DNA of 64,000 bases from Ruminococcaceae bacterium HV4-5-B5C (lineage in GTDB: Bacteria; Bacillota; Clostridia; Oscillospirales; Acutalibacteraceae), in the NCBI GenBank assembly GCA_900184925.1, contig FXYJ02000007.1:62001-126000 (forward strand), read 5' to 3'. A model generated the notes under the pieces. The model had not been told where the DNA came from. It searched no databases and worked only from the letters and a program-made list of their open reading frames with translations. Made by a program: the position numbers and the translations under genes. Positions 8,488 to 16,997 of the stretch are shown piece after piece; the first letter of the stretch is position 1; each line of letters begins with the position of its first letter.

Positions 8488-8975
8488 CAGAAATAAACGC
8501 CGTTGTTTTCCAGCTCGTCCATGACGTCTTCGCCCGTCAGATCGACGTTGTACGGCGTAATGATGAACGTGCTTGTGGCGACGCGCTTGATCTTGCCGCC
8601 GTTTGCATAGGCAACGCCGCTCAGGAAATCAATGATCCTGCGCGAAACATCTTTTGCAGTATTCTCAAGGTTCAGCACTACGGTGTGCATTTTGAGGAGC
8701 TCGTCCGCAATATTGCAGGTCTCCTCACCGAAATGCTCGGGTTTAAAAAGAACGACCTGAAGCTGCGCCGTGGCATGGATATTGACAACCTTGTTGCCCG
8801 AGTTCACGCCGGGAGCGCGGCGGATGGAATCATGCTGCTGAGCTTCGGGTTCGCTGCTCTGCTTCTGTCCGGCCATCACTTTCTCCTGCCCCTCATCTTC
8901 CGGGTAATCGTAATCTTCATACTCATCCTCGGGAGCATCCCACATGTTTTTGAACTTCTCAACAAATCCGGCCAT
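8487..8975 (-). CDS. sepF: Cell division protein SepF
   Basis: SepF anchors and bundles FtsZ at the division site. The 162-residue product has an amphipathic N-terminal helix (MAGFVEKFKNMW), an acidic, Glu/Asp-rich linker, and the SepF core (VVLFKPEHFGEETCNIADEL, VVLNLENTAKDVSRRIIDFL, FIITPYNVDL). The start at MAGF is supported by GGAGG seven bases upstream; an upstream ATG lies before that site and would put the ribosome site inside the gene. It follows yggS by 14 nt. Confidence 0.95.
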   Translation of the reverse strand: MAGFVEKFKNMWDAPEDEYEDYDYPEDEGQEKVMAGQKQSSEPEAQQHDSIRRAPGVNSGNKVVNIHATAQLQVVLFKPEHFGEETCNIADELLKMHTVVLNLENTAKDVSRRIIDFLSGVAYANGGKIKRVATSTFIITPYNVDLTGEDVMDELENNGVYF

Positions 8976-8989
8976 TTGTAGTCCTCCAG

Positions 8990-9736
8990 TCATCGCTTTA
9001 TCGCATAATTGCGCGGGCCATACAATGCCGTCCCCACACGCACCATATTCGCCCCGGCAAGAATTGCCTGCGGATAATCCGCTGACATACCCATTGACAG
9101 ATAATCCATAGATACATTATCTGATTTTTCGCGCTTTGTGTCAACAAAATATTGATCCATTCTCAAAAAAAAGTTCCTGTTTTCCGCTTCGGAAGCGCCT
9201 GCGGGCGGAATTGCCATCAATCCGCGCACCCGAACGGCCGGCAGGCGGGACACTTTTTCGAGAAGTTCCGGCAAAAGTTCCGGCATTACCCCGGATTTGC
9301 TCTCCTCCCGGCCGATGTTCACTTCAAGCAGAACATCGGTGGTGATTCCTTTTTTCACACTCAGACGGGAAATCTCGGCGGCAAGCTTTTCGCTGTCAAC
9401 CGACTGGATCATCGCCACGCGGCCGACCAGATATTTTACCTTGTTCACCTGCAGGTGCCCAATGAAATGAAGACGGCAGCGCTCCAGGTCGTAGGATTCG
9501 TATTTATCCGTCAGCTCCTGAACCCGGTTTTCACCGATATGATCCACCCCCAGCTCGATGCTGCGGTTGACGACCTCAACGGGAACCGTTTTTGTGGCCG
9601 CAAGAAGCGTAATGTCCTCCGGTCTGCGCCCAGACTGCTGAGCGGCCCGCGCGATGTTTTCGCGGATCACTTTCAGATTTTCCTCCACGTCGCCGAAGCG
9701 GCGCTCCAGTTCTTCATTTGACAACTTTTCCGTCAT
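8990..9736 (-). CDS. YggS-family pyridoxal-phosphate-binding protein
   Basis: The 248-residue product is a PLP-homeostasis (YggS/YlmE/PROSC) protein: a single-domain TIM barrel with the PLP lysine in LLAATKTVP (Lys49), IGENRVQE, HFIGHLQVNKVKYLV, VNIGREESKSG, and the C-terminal SMGMSADYPQAILAGANMVRVGTALYG. These proteins buffer free PLP and lack known enzyme activity. The start MTEKL was chosen for GGAAGGGA upstream; it overlaps the preceding adaptor gene by 23 nt. YlmE next to sepF is the classic arrangement. Confidence 0.92.
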   Translation of the reverse strand: MTEKLSNEELERRFGDVEENLKVIRENIARAAQQSGRRPEDITLLAATKTVPVEVVNRSIELGVDHIGENRVQELTDKYESYDLERCRLHFIGHLQVNKVKYLVGRVAMIQSVDSEKLAAEISRLSVKKGITTDVLLEVNIGREESKSGVMPELLPELLEKVSRLPAVRVRGLMAIPPAGASEAENRNFFLRMDQYFVDTKREKSDNVSMDYLSMGMSADYPQAILAGANMVRVGTALYGPRNYAIKR

Positions 9737-11018
9737 ATAAATCCGTCCCTTCCACAACAACTTCGTCAGAATACCGGACCGTCTGGGTCGTCATCAGGCT
9801 GTCGTCCTCCGGGTCGGAACGGCAGATTACATAATCGGCGGTGCTGAACTCAGGAATGATCTGGCGAAACACAAGCTGATTGCCGTGCAGCACGTAAACT
9901 CCCATGACGTTCTTCTTCACCGTGGATTTCACGCCTTTGGCGTCCTTCACGGTCTTCGTTACATCGGCGTAATGCACCGCCTTCTGGCTGACACGCAGGC
10001 CGGGGTACTGCCCGAACTGGATATTGGCGGTCTCGCGCCGGATTCCCGCGAGCTCAGAGCTCATCTCCTTGCACTCGAGAACAACCGCCCCCTCCGCATC
10101 GCCCGGCGAGGCGTTGATCGCCTTGAGCGTAACAGACACGGACAGGTTCGAGACAAACGGGAACTGCACAGAGAGCCTGTCCCCCTCCTCCATTTGCCGG
10201 AAAGGCACCAATTGTTCGCTCGGAATCACGCAGACGAGATACCATTCGAAATCCTGACTTATTTTTCCCGTGGCGTTCGGAACAGCGGAAAGCTTCTGGG
10301 CCTGCAGCCTCCGGATATCGGCGCAGGTGATAAGATCTGCTTTCGAAAAGTCGTACGCTTTTTCCATCCCGTCCGTTGACTGGATAAAGTACCCGGCCTG
10401 TGGGGAAGTGACATTGCCGGACGGCGTTCCCGCCTGCTGAGCGAGGTCTTTTCGCTGCGTCTGCAATGCGCTGATGCGGGAGTTGAAATTTTTCACTTCG
10501 CCCGTCCCGATTTCTCTTTCATTCAAAAGGTTAAGCAGGGCCGCTTTTTGCGTCTGAACCTGCTCCAGTTCACCGGAACCGACGCAGCCGAGGATATCGG
10601 TCAGCTTGAGGCAGATCCGCTCATTGGCGCTGTTCGCGCTGAACGTATACGCGTCCCCCTGCTGCTGAAGACTCTGCAGCTCCCTGATCGCCTCGTCGAG
10701 CTGTTCAAGCTGGTGAACCGCGGTAATCTGGTTTTCACTTGCGTACACATTGGCGACCGTTCCACCCTTGGCCACCCGGCTGCCGGAAGCTACGACATAA
10801 TCCACGGCGCCTTTGGGCGGAGCGGCAAGAACGGTTTCATTGCGCAGCGCGACGACGGATGCCTGCACCGTACTGGAGGCGGTAAAATACGTCGCGGTTT
10901 CGGTTTTAATTGAAGAAAAGTGTGCCCGGTATAGCTGATACCCCACATAAAAGAGAAGAAGGAGCGCAATGATGACGGATGCCGTTTTCCGTAAACCGGG
11001 ACTGTTCAAACCGCCCAC
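9714..11018 (-). CDS. HlyD-like membrane fusion/adaptor protein in the division cluster
   Basis: A 434-residue protein with one N-terminal membrane helix (about residues 10-30) and an extracytoplasmic part that starts with a lipoyl/barrel-like segment (VQASVVALRNETVLAAPPKGAVDYVVASGSRVAKGGTVANVYA), continues with a helical coiled-coil hairpin (about 105-205) and ends in beta-rich repeats. This is the HlyD/AcrA-type periplasmic adaptor layout. No cognate transporter lies nearby. It overlaps miaA upstream and yggS downstream, so it is translationally coupled to the division genes and may act in envelope assembly. The start is uncertain: GTG at 11018 or TTG at 11009 (LNSPGLRK), the latter better spaced from the ribosome site. 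Confidence 0.7.
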   Translation of the reverse strand: MGGLNSPGLRKTASVIIALLLLFYVGYQLYRAHFSSIKTETATYFTASSTVQASVVALRNETVLAAPPKGAVDYVVASGSRVAKGGTVANVYASENQITAVHQLEQLDEAIRELQSLQQQGDAYTFSANSANERICLKLTDILGCVGSGELEQVQTQKAALLNLLNEREIGTGEVKNFNSRISALQTQRKDLAQQAGTPSGNVTSPQAGYFIQSTDGMEKAYDFSKADLITCADIRRLQAQKLSAVPNATGKISQDFEWYLVCVIPSEQLVPFRQMEEGDRLSVQFPFVSNLSVSVTLKAINASPGDAEGAVVLECKEMSSELAGIRRETANIQFGQYPGLRVSQKAVHYADVTKTVKDAKGVKSTVKKNVMGVYVLHGNQLVFRQIIPEFSTADYVICRSDPEDDSLMTTQTVRYSDEVVVEGTDLYDGKVVK

Positions 11019-11950
11019 CCCTTTTCCTCAACAATTTCGCAGGCACGGAAAAGCAGCGCCCCGAAATCTTCGAACTCGTCAACATACAGCCATTGAACCG
11101 ATTCCTCGCGACGGAACCAGGTGAGCTGGCGTTTCGCATACCGGCGGCTTTCGCGCTTCACCTGCGCGACCGCCTCTTCCAGCGGACATTCTCCCCGGAA
11201 AAAAGGAAAGAATTCCTTGTAGCCGATTGCCTGACCGGCCGTTCCGGGGTTGTCCATGGAAAAGACGGTTTTCGCCTCGTCCAGCAGGCCCCTGCGCATC
11301 ATTCCGTCGACGCGGCTGTCAATCGCACGGTAAAGTTTTTCACGGTCGCGGTAAGCAAGGCCGATGAGAACCGCATCGTAAGGCGACGGAACTTCGCGGG
11401 AACGGCGCATCTGCTCCGTCATGGTGACGCCCGTCGCCCGATAGACCTCCACAGCCCGGACAACGCGGCCCACATTGTTCGGATGGATGCGCTCCGCAGA
11501 TTCCGGATCGAACGACCGCAGCTCTTCCCAAAGCGCCTGCGGGCCCTCCCGCTCCGCTTTCCGGTTCAGTTCTGCGCGCAGAGCGGAGTCCCCTCCCTGC
11601 GGCGAAAACTGCAGCCCGCCGAGTAGAGAACGCAGATAGAGGCCTGTTCCCCCCGCAACAATCGGCAGTTTCGCGCGGGAGCGAATTTCCGTAATGCTCT
11701 GTGACGCAAGCTGAACGTAATCCGCAACGCTGAACGGCTGTGAGGGGTCCTGAAAACCAATCAGATGGTGTGGGACTCCCTGCATTTCCTCCGGTGCGGG
11801 CCGGGCGGTACCGACCGTCAGACCGCGGTAAATCTGCATGGAGTCGGCGGAAACGACTTCTCCTCCGAAATGCAGCGCAAGGCCCACGGCAAGGCGCGTT
11901 TTCCCCGTCGCCGTCGGGCCTGCGACCGCCACAACCGGAATTCTGTCCAT
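11006..11950 (-). CDS. miaA: tRNA dimethylallyltransferase
   Basis: MiaA adds a dimethylallyl group to A37 of tRNAs that read codons starting with U. The 314-residue product has the P-loop GPTATGKT (11-18), SADSMQIYRGLTVGTARP, PHHLIG, GGTGLYL and the C-terminal YAKRQLTWFR. It abuts mutL (one-base overlap) and is followed by the HlyD-like gene. Its product is the substrate of MiaB, encoded at the head of the same gene run (16998-18422), so both steps of ms2i6A formation are in one operon. Confidence 0.96.
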   Translation of the reverse strand: MDRIPVVAVAGPTATGKTRLAVGLALHFGGEVVSADSMQIYRGLTVGTARPAPEEMQGVPHHLIGFQDPSQPFSVADYVQLASQSITEIRSRAKLPIVAGGTGLYLRSLLGGLQFSPQGGDSALRAELNRKAEREGPQALWEELRSFDPESAERIHPNNVGRVVRAVEVYRATGVTMTEQMRRSREVPSPYDAVLIGLAYRDREKLYRAIDSRVDGMMRRGLLDEAKTVFSMDNPGTAGQAIGYKEFFPFFRGECPLEEAVAQVKRESRRYAKRQLTWFRREESVQWLYVDEFEDFGALLFRACEIVEEKGWAV

Positions 11951-13851
11951 TATGGGATCCTCCCAAACTGATGCTCCAGTTCTTTGCGCGTCAGAAGGAA
12001 AAACACAGGCCTGCCGTGCGGGCAGTAGCGGACGCCTTCCCGTTCGGCCCGGTGTACAAGGTCGATCAGTTCCCTCGGCGACGCGGGGTCGCCCGCTTTA
12101 ACGGCGGCACGGCATGCGACATTGTGGTACAGCCAGTCAACTTTTTCCGTTGTAATATCCGTCTTGCTGGACGCAAGATAGCCCGCAATCTCCATTACGG
12201 CCTCGGCTACGCCGTCCCCGCCAAGAATCATCGGAGCTGTGCGGACAAGAACGGTCCCAGCCCCGAAATCTTCAATCTCGAACCCGGCCTGCGCGCAGAC
12301 GTCGAGCGAAGCGAGCACGGCGGAATATTCCTCCTTGGAAAGGGTCACCGAAACCGGCGAAAGCAGAAGCTGACGGTCACTTTCCCCGCTTTCGGCTTTC
12401 AGCTTTTCATAGAGCAGACGCTCGTGCGCCGCGTGCTTGTCGACAAAAACGAGGCTGTCGCCCCGCTCAAGCATAACATAAGTACCAAACGCTTCGCCAA
12501 TCAGCCTTTCCGGCTGCTCTGCGGGGTCATCAGGTTTCTCCGCCCCGGCAACACTTTCCGGCACACACGGAGCGGAAACCTGCCGGGCCGGAGCAGGCGT
12601 AGGCTCCGCCGGACCTTCGTCCTCATCCCGCTCGATATCCGGCACGGAAACGGCTGCGCGGTAAGCAGGTGAAGCGGACAGAACCGGCGAAATAATCACC
12701 GTCGTAACAAGATCGGCAGGCTTTTGCTCCGGGTTACCGAAAGGTTGTTCCACGGCTTCCGGCTTTGCAGCCGCGGGGACAAGCCGAAGCTGCTCCGTTG
12801 GAGGCTCCGCGTAACGAAGCGCCGGGGCCGCAGAATCAGAAAGCTTCATGACATGCGGCGTATCGCCTTTGTTCAGCGCCGCTTTCGCGCCGTGATAAAC
12901 CGCGTCGAATATGGGGCGCTCATTGATAAAGCGCACTTCGATTTTTGAGGGATGCACGTTGACGTCGACCGCCTCAAGCGGAACGGAAATATGAAGGACG
13001 CACGCGGGAACCTTCCCAACCATCAGCGAGCCCTTGAACCCCTCTTCGAGCGCCACCATGGCGGTGCGGCTCTTAACGTAGCGGCCGTTGATGAAAAAAT
13101 TCTGCATACTGCGGTTCGGACGGGCTGCCGCCGGGCTGCTCACAAAACCGGAAACGCCGACTCCGTTCAGTTCGTACTCAAACGGAATCAGCCCTTCCGT
13201 GAATTCTTTCCCGAAAACCGCATATACGGCGGATTTCAGTTTCCCGTCGCCGGGCGCACGCAGCGCCTCCCTGCCGTCGCGCAAAAAGCGGAACGACACT
13301 TCGGGGTGCGCGAGCGCTTCCTTGTCGATCACGGCGGCAACTGCATTGCCCTCCGTGATATCCTTTTTCAGAAATTTCATGCGGGCGGGGGTATTGTAAA
13401 ACAGGTCCTGCACCGTAATGGCCGTTCCCTGTGCGCAGCCTGCGTCTTCGCAGAACTGCTCCTGCCCTCCCGCGAGGCCGTAGCGCGTGCCCGCAAGCTC
13501 TCCTGCTGCGCGGGTAAGCATCTCCACGCGCGCGACCGCCGCGATGGAGGCAAGCGCCTCTCCGCGGAACCCCAGCGTCCCGATGGCGCCGAGATCATTC
13601 TGTGCGGCGATCTTGCTTGTGGCATGGCTCAAAAACGCGACCGGCACGTCCTCGCGGGCAATGCCGCAGCCGTTGTCGGTCACACGGAGATAGGAAACAC
13701 CGCCGTTCCGGATTTCGACCGTCACTGCCGATGCGCCCGCGTCAATGGAATTCTCGACCAGTTCCTTGACGGCGGACGCGGGGCGCTCCACTACTTCCCC
13801 GGCCGCAATCAGGTCGGCGATGTGTTTGTCAAGGACATTGATCTTCCCCAT
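11950..13851 (-). CDS. mutL: DNA mismatch repair protein MutL
   Basis: The 633-residue product has the GHKL ATPase N-terminus (LIAAGEVVERPASAVKELVENSIDAGA, DNGCGI, GFRGEALASI), a variable Pro/Glu-rich linker (about 345-425) and a C-terminal dimerisation/endonuclease domain. The metal-binding motif reads VDKHAAHERLLYE, which keeps the D-x-H-A-x2-E-x4-E pattern, and CPHGRP is present, so it should nick DNA as expected for bacteria without MutH. It lies 51 nt after mutS. Confidence 0.96.
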   Translation of the reverse strand: MGKINVLDKHIADLIAAGEVVERPASAVKELVENSIDAGASAVTVEIRNGGVSYLRVTDNGCGIAREDVPVAFLSHATSKIAAQNDLGAIGTLGFRGEALASIAAVARVEMLTRAAGELAGTRYGLAGGQEQFCEDAGCAQGTAITVQDLFYNTPARMKFLKKDITEGNAVAAVIDKEALAHPEVSFRFLRDGREALRAPGDGKLKSAVYAVFGKEFTEGLIPFEYELNGVGVSGFVSSPAAARPNRSMQNFFINGRYVKSRTAMVALEEGFKGSLMVGKVPACVLHISVPLEAVDVNVHPSKIEVRFINERPIFDAVYHGAKAALNKGDTPHVMKLSDSAAPALRYAEPPTEQLRLVPAAAKPEAVEQPFGNPEQKPADLVTTVIISPVLSASPAYRAAVSVPDIERDEDEGPAEPTPAPARQVSAPCVPESVAGAEKPDDPAEQPERLIGEAFGTYVMLERGDSLVFVDKHAAHERLLYEKLKAESGESDRQLLLSPVSVTLSKEEYSAVLASLDVCAQAGFEIEDFGAGTVLVRTAPMILGGDGVAEAVMEIAGYLASSKTDITTEKVDWLYHNVACRAAVKAGDPASPRELIDLVHRAEREGVRYCPHGRPVFFLLTRKELEHQFGRIP

Positions 13852-13902
13852 AACGTACCTCCCTTAAAAGCCAGTGTAAGTAACGGTATAATAAATCCGA
13901 CT

Positions 13903-16521
13903 TTACTGTGCCAGCTTTGAAAGCTCAAACAGCGTGTTCATGCACTCAATGGGTGTGAGTGTGTTGACGTCCATACTTTTGAGCCTTCCCATAATTTCGG
14001 ATTCATTCGGAGGTGTCAGAGCGATCTGCCCGCCGTCCTCCTCTTCCCCACGCCGCGAAGTGAGGCGGGAAGGCGTGGATACCCCTTTTCCCGCGTCGAT
14101 CTCGGCGAGAATCTGTTTCGCACGGGTAATGACGGCGCCCGGAACGCCCGCGAGCTTTGCGACCTCGATGCCGTAGCTGTCGTCGGCCCCGCCGCGAACG
14201 ATGCGCCGCAGGAACGTGATGTCGTCGCCGCGTTTTTTCACGGCGATGTTGTAATTCTTCACGCCGGGGATCAGATCCTCAAGCGCGGTCAGTTCATGGT
14301 AATGCGTGGCAAACAGCGTTTTCGCGCCAAGGCGTTTTTTGTCTGCGGCATATTCAAGAACGGCGCGTGCAATGCTCATGCCGTCGAACGTCGAAGTACC
14401 GCGGCCGATCTCGTCGAGAATCAGGAGGCTGTCGGCCGTCGCGTTCTTCACAATGTCGGCGACCTCGGCCATTTCCACCATGAAGGTGGACTGTCCAGCC
14501 GCAAGATCGTCGGACGCGCCGACACGGGTGAAAATAGCGTCGGTGATGCCGATTTCAGCGCTCGAAGCCGGTACGAAACAGCCGATCTGCGCCATGATGA
14601 CAATCAGCGCAATCTGGCGCATATACGTCGATTTGCCCGCCATGTTCGGCCCGGTGATGATGGCAACGCGGTTCTCGTCTTTGTCGAGCTGAACATCGTT
14701 CGGGACGAACGGTTCTTCGAGAAGCGCTTCGACGACCGGGTGACGGCTCTCTTTGAGAATGATCTTTCCGCCGAGGTTTACCGTTGGTCGGACATAGCCG
14801 CGGTCGGCCGAAACCTGAGCAAAAGAAAGCAGAACGTCGAGCCGCGCAACGGCCTGCGCCGTGCGCTGCACACGCTCCATCTGCGCGGAGGCCTGCTTGC
14901 GGACGGAGTCGAACAGCTCATACTCCAACTGCACGGATTTGTCGTGTGCGCCGAGGATGCGGCCTTCCAGCTCCTTAAGCTCCGGGGTGATAAACCGCTC
15001 GCAGTTCGTCAGCGTCTGCTTGCGGATATACTCCGGCGGCGCCTGATCTTTATAGGCATTTGCAATTTCTATGTAATACCCGAAAACGCGGTTGTAACCG
15101 ACTTTCAGTTTCGGGATTCCCGTGCGTTCCCGTTCCTGCGTCTCGATCTGCGCGATGATGCCGCGCCCGTCTTTCATGTCGCCCTTGAGCAGGTCAAGCT
15201 CGTCGCTGAACCCGGGCCGGATGATGCCGCCCTCCCGGACGGAAAAAGGCGGTTCCTCCACAATCGCGCGCCCGATCAGGTCCCGAAGGTCTTCGAGACC
15301 GTCGATTTCTGAGAAGATCCGGCACAGCAGGTCGGACTTGCAGTCCTTAATCAGTGTTTTCAGCGCGGGCAGACGGCCAGCCGCATCGGCGAGGCTGCGA
15401 AGCTCCCGCCCGTTTGCGGAACCGTAAACAATGCGGGACATCAGCCGTTCCAGATCGTGCACGCCGTAAAGCTGTTCGGAAAGACTGTCGCGCAGGATAC
15501 TGTCGCCCGTCAGCTCTTCCACGGCGTTGAGGCGCCTCCCGATGGCGGCGGGGTTGAGCAGCGGACGCTCGATCCAGCTGCGGATGAGACGTTTGCCCAT
15601 CGCCGTACGGGTGCGGTCGAGCACCCACAGAAGCGAGCCTCTCTTTTCCTTGCCGCGCATAGTCTCGAGAAGTTCGAGATTCCGCCGTGTGGTAAGGTTC
15701 AGCCGCATGAACTGGCTGCCGCTGTAAAGGTCGACGGAGTCCATGCTCTCAAGGCCGGTGCGCTCCGTCTCCTTCAAGTACCCAATCAACGCGCCGAGTG
15801 CGCCGGCGATTTCGGGTTTGTCCGCCAGTGAAAGCTCGTCCGCATTTTTGTGGAACTGCTCCAAAAGAATGGGAGATGCCGCCTGCACGTTGAAACAGTC
15901 GTCATCGAGCAGTTCGAGGCTGGCGTTCAGGCGTTCTTTGATGAATTTGGGAAGATCGGCGAGGTCGAGCACGCCCTGACTGATGAGGATCTCCTTCGGG
16001 GAAAAGCGGGAAAGTTCGCTGCGGAGCTGCTCCGTAAGACCCGCGGTGTTTTTCGAAAGAAGTTCCGTCGCGTGAAGTTCGCCCGTCGAGACGTCTGCAA
16101 AGCAGACGCCCGCGCGGTTCTCCTTCACATTCAGCGAACAGATAAAATTATTCCGCGTCTCGTCGAGCATGCTGCTTTCCAGCACCGTGCCCGGCGTAAT
16201 TACGCGGATAATGTCGCGTTTGACAAGTCCCTTCGCGAGCTTCGGGTCCTCCATCTGCTCACAGATGGCGACCTTGTATCCTTTCGCGATCAGCCTTGCC
16301 ACGTAGGTTTCATAGCTGTGGAACGGCACCCCGCACATCGGGGCGCGCTCCTCCTGACCGCAGTCACGCCCCGTAAGCGTAAGTTCCAGCTCCCGGGAAG
16401 CGAGCTTTGCGTCCTCGTAAAACATCTCGTAAAAATCGCCGAGACGGAAAAACAGAATCGTATCGGGGTATTGTTTTTTTATCGAGAAATACTGGTCCAT
16501 CATGGGGGAAAGATCCGCCAA
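13903..16521 (-). CDS. mutS: DNA mismatch repair protein MutS
   Basis: MutS recognises mismatches and recruits MutL. The 872-residue product carries the mismatch-contact region FFRLGDFYEMF near the N-terminus, the clamp and lever domains, the ATPase P-loop GPNMAGKSTYMRQ, the ASDDLAAGQSTFMVEM signature, LLILDEIGRGTSTFDG and ATHYHELTAL. The start was taken as TTG (LADLSPMMDQYF), eight bases after GGAGG; the further upstream open frame is Ala-rich, has no ribosome site and overlaps the ylbF-type gene. It continues into mutL. Confidence 0.96.
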   Translation of the reverse strand: MADLSPMMDQYFSIKKQYPDTILFFRLGDFYEMFYEDAKLASRELELTLTGRDCGQEERAPMCGVPFHSYETYVARLIAKGYKVAICEQMEDPKLAKGLVKRDIIRVITPGTVLESSMLDETRNNFICSLNVKENRAGVCFADVSTGELHATELLSKNTAGLTEQLRSELSRFSPKEILISQGVLDLADLPKFIKERLNASLELLDDDCFNVQAASPILLEQFHKNADELSLADKPEIAGALGALIGYLKETERTGLESMDSVDLYSGSQFMRLNLTTRRNLELLETMRGKEKRGSLLWVLDRTRTAMGKRLIRSWIERPLLNPAAIGRRLNAVEELTGDSILRDSLSEQLYGVHDLERLMSRIVYGSANGRELRSLADAAGRLPALKTLIKDCKSDLLCRIFSEIDGLEDLRDLIGRAIVEEPPFSVREGGIIRPGFSDELDLLKGDMKDGRGIIAQIETQERERTGIPKLKVGYNRVFGYYIEIANAYKDQAPPEYIRKQTLTNCERFITPELKELEGRILGAHDKSVQLEYELFDSVRKQASAQMERVQRTAQAVARLDVLLSFAQVSADRGYVRPTVNLGGKIILKESRHPVVEALLEEPFVPNDVQLDKDENRVAIITGPNMAGKSTYMRQIALIVIMAQIGCFVPASSAEIGITDAIFTRVGASDDLAAGQSTFMVEMAEVADIVKNATADSLLILDEIGRGTSTFDGMSIARAVLEYAADKKRLGAKTLFATHYHELTALEDLIPGVKNYNIAVKKRGDDITFLRRIVRGGADDSYGIEVAKLAGVPGAVITRAKQILAEIDAGKGVSTPSRLTSRRGEEEDGGQIALTPPNESEIMGRLKSMDVNTLTPIECMNTLFELSKLAQ

Positions 16522-16564
16522 TTTTACCGCCTCCGTCTGCGAAAAGTGAAAACCCGGGTTGCTC

Positions 16565-16972
16565 TCAGTGGCATCCGCCGCAGCTGCAGCAGTCGCCGCC
16601 GCAGGAAGACTCCTCATAATCGGTTGTTTCGGGGTCGCTGCCGTTCGCGCTCTGGTTAATAATGGCGTCCACGCGCTGCATCAGGTGGTCAAACTCATGC
16701 TTCGCCTCGTTATAAGCAGCCATGCGCGGATTCTTCATGATGGTTTCGTAAAGACCGTTCAGTTCCTGCTGAAAAGCATTGAGCTTTTCTTCGTTCCTGT
16801 CGGCATTCTGCATCTCGTTCTGAATGGACATGCGCTTCAGATTGTACTGGCCGATGAGGTTCTGCAGATCCTTGTCCTCGTCTGCGGCCTGTACGGCAAT
16901 CTGCATTTTAAGGTAACGCTCGTCCTGCTGAATTGCCTTGCCGATTTCTCTTGCCTGTTCGATGATATCCAT
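16565..16972 (-). CDS. YlbF/YmcA-family protein with a cysteine-rich tail
   Basis: This 135-residue protein is almost wholly helical (about residues 1-110) and matches the YlbF family (IIEQAREIGKAIQQDERYL ... MKNPRMAAYNEAKHEFDHLMQRVDAII). The last 13 residues are exceptional: SSCGGDCCSCGGCH, five Cys plus a terminal His. In Bacillus, YlbF, YmcA and YaaT form the RicAFT complex, which carries [4Fe-4S] clusters and guides RNase Y; a metal or Fe-S site at this tail is therefore a reasonable inference, not a demonstrated one. It sits between miaB, itself an Fe-S enzyme, and mutS. Confidence 0.82.
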   Translation of the reverse strand: MDIIEQAREIGKAIQQDERYLKMQIAVQAADEDKDLQNLIGQYNLKRMSIQNEMQNADRNEEKLNAFQQELNGLYETIMKNPRMAAYNEAKHEFDHLMQRVDAIINQSANGSDPETTDYEESSCGGDCCSCGGCH

Positions 16973-16997
16973 GAATAATCTCCTGTCGTTTTTTAAT

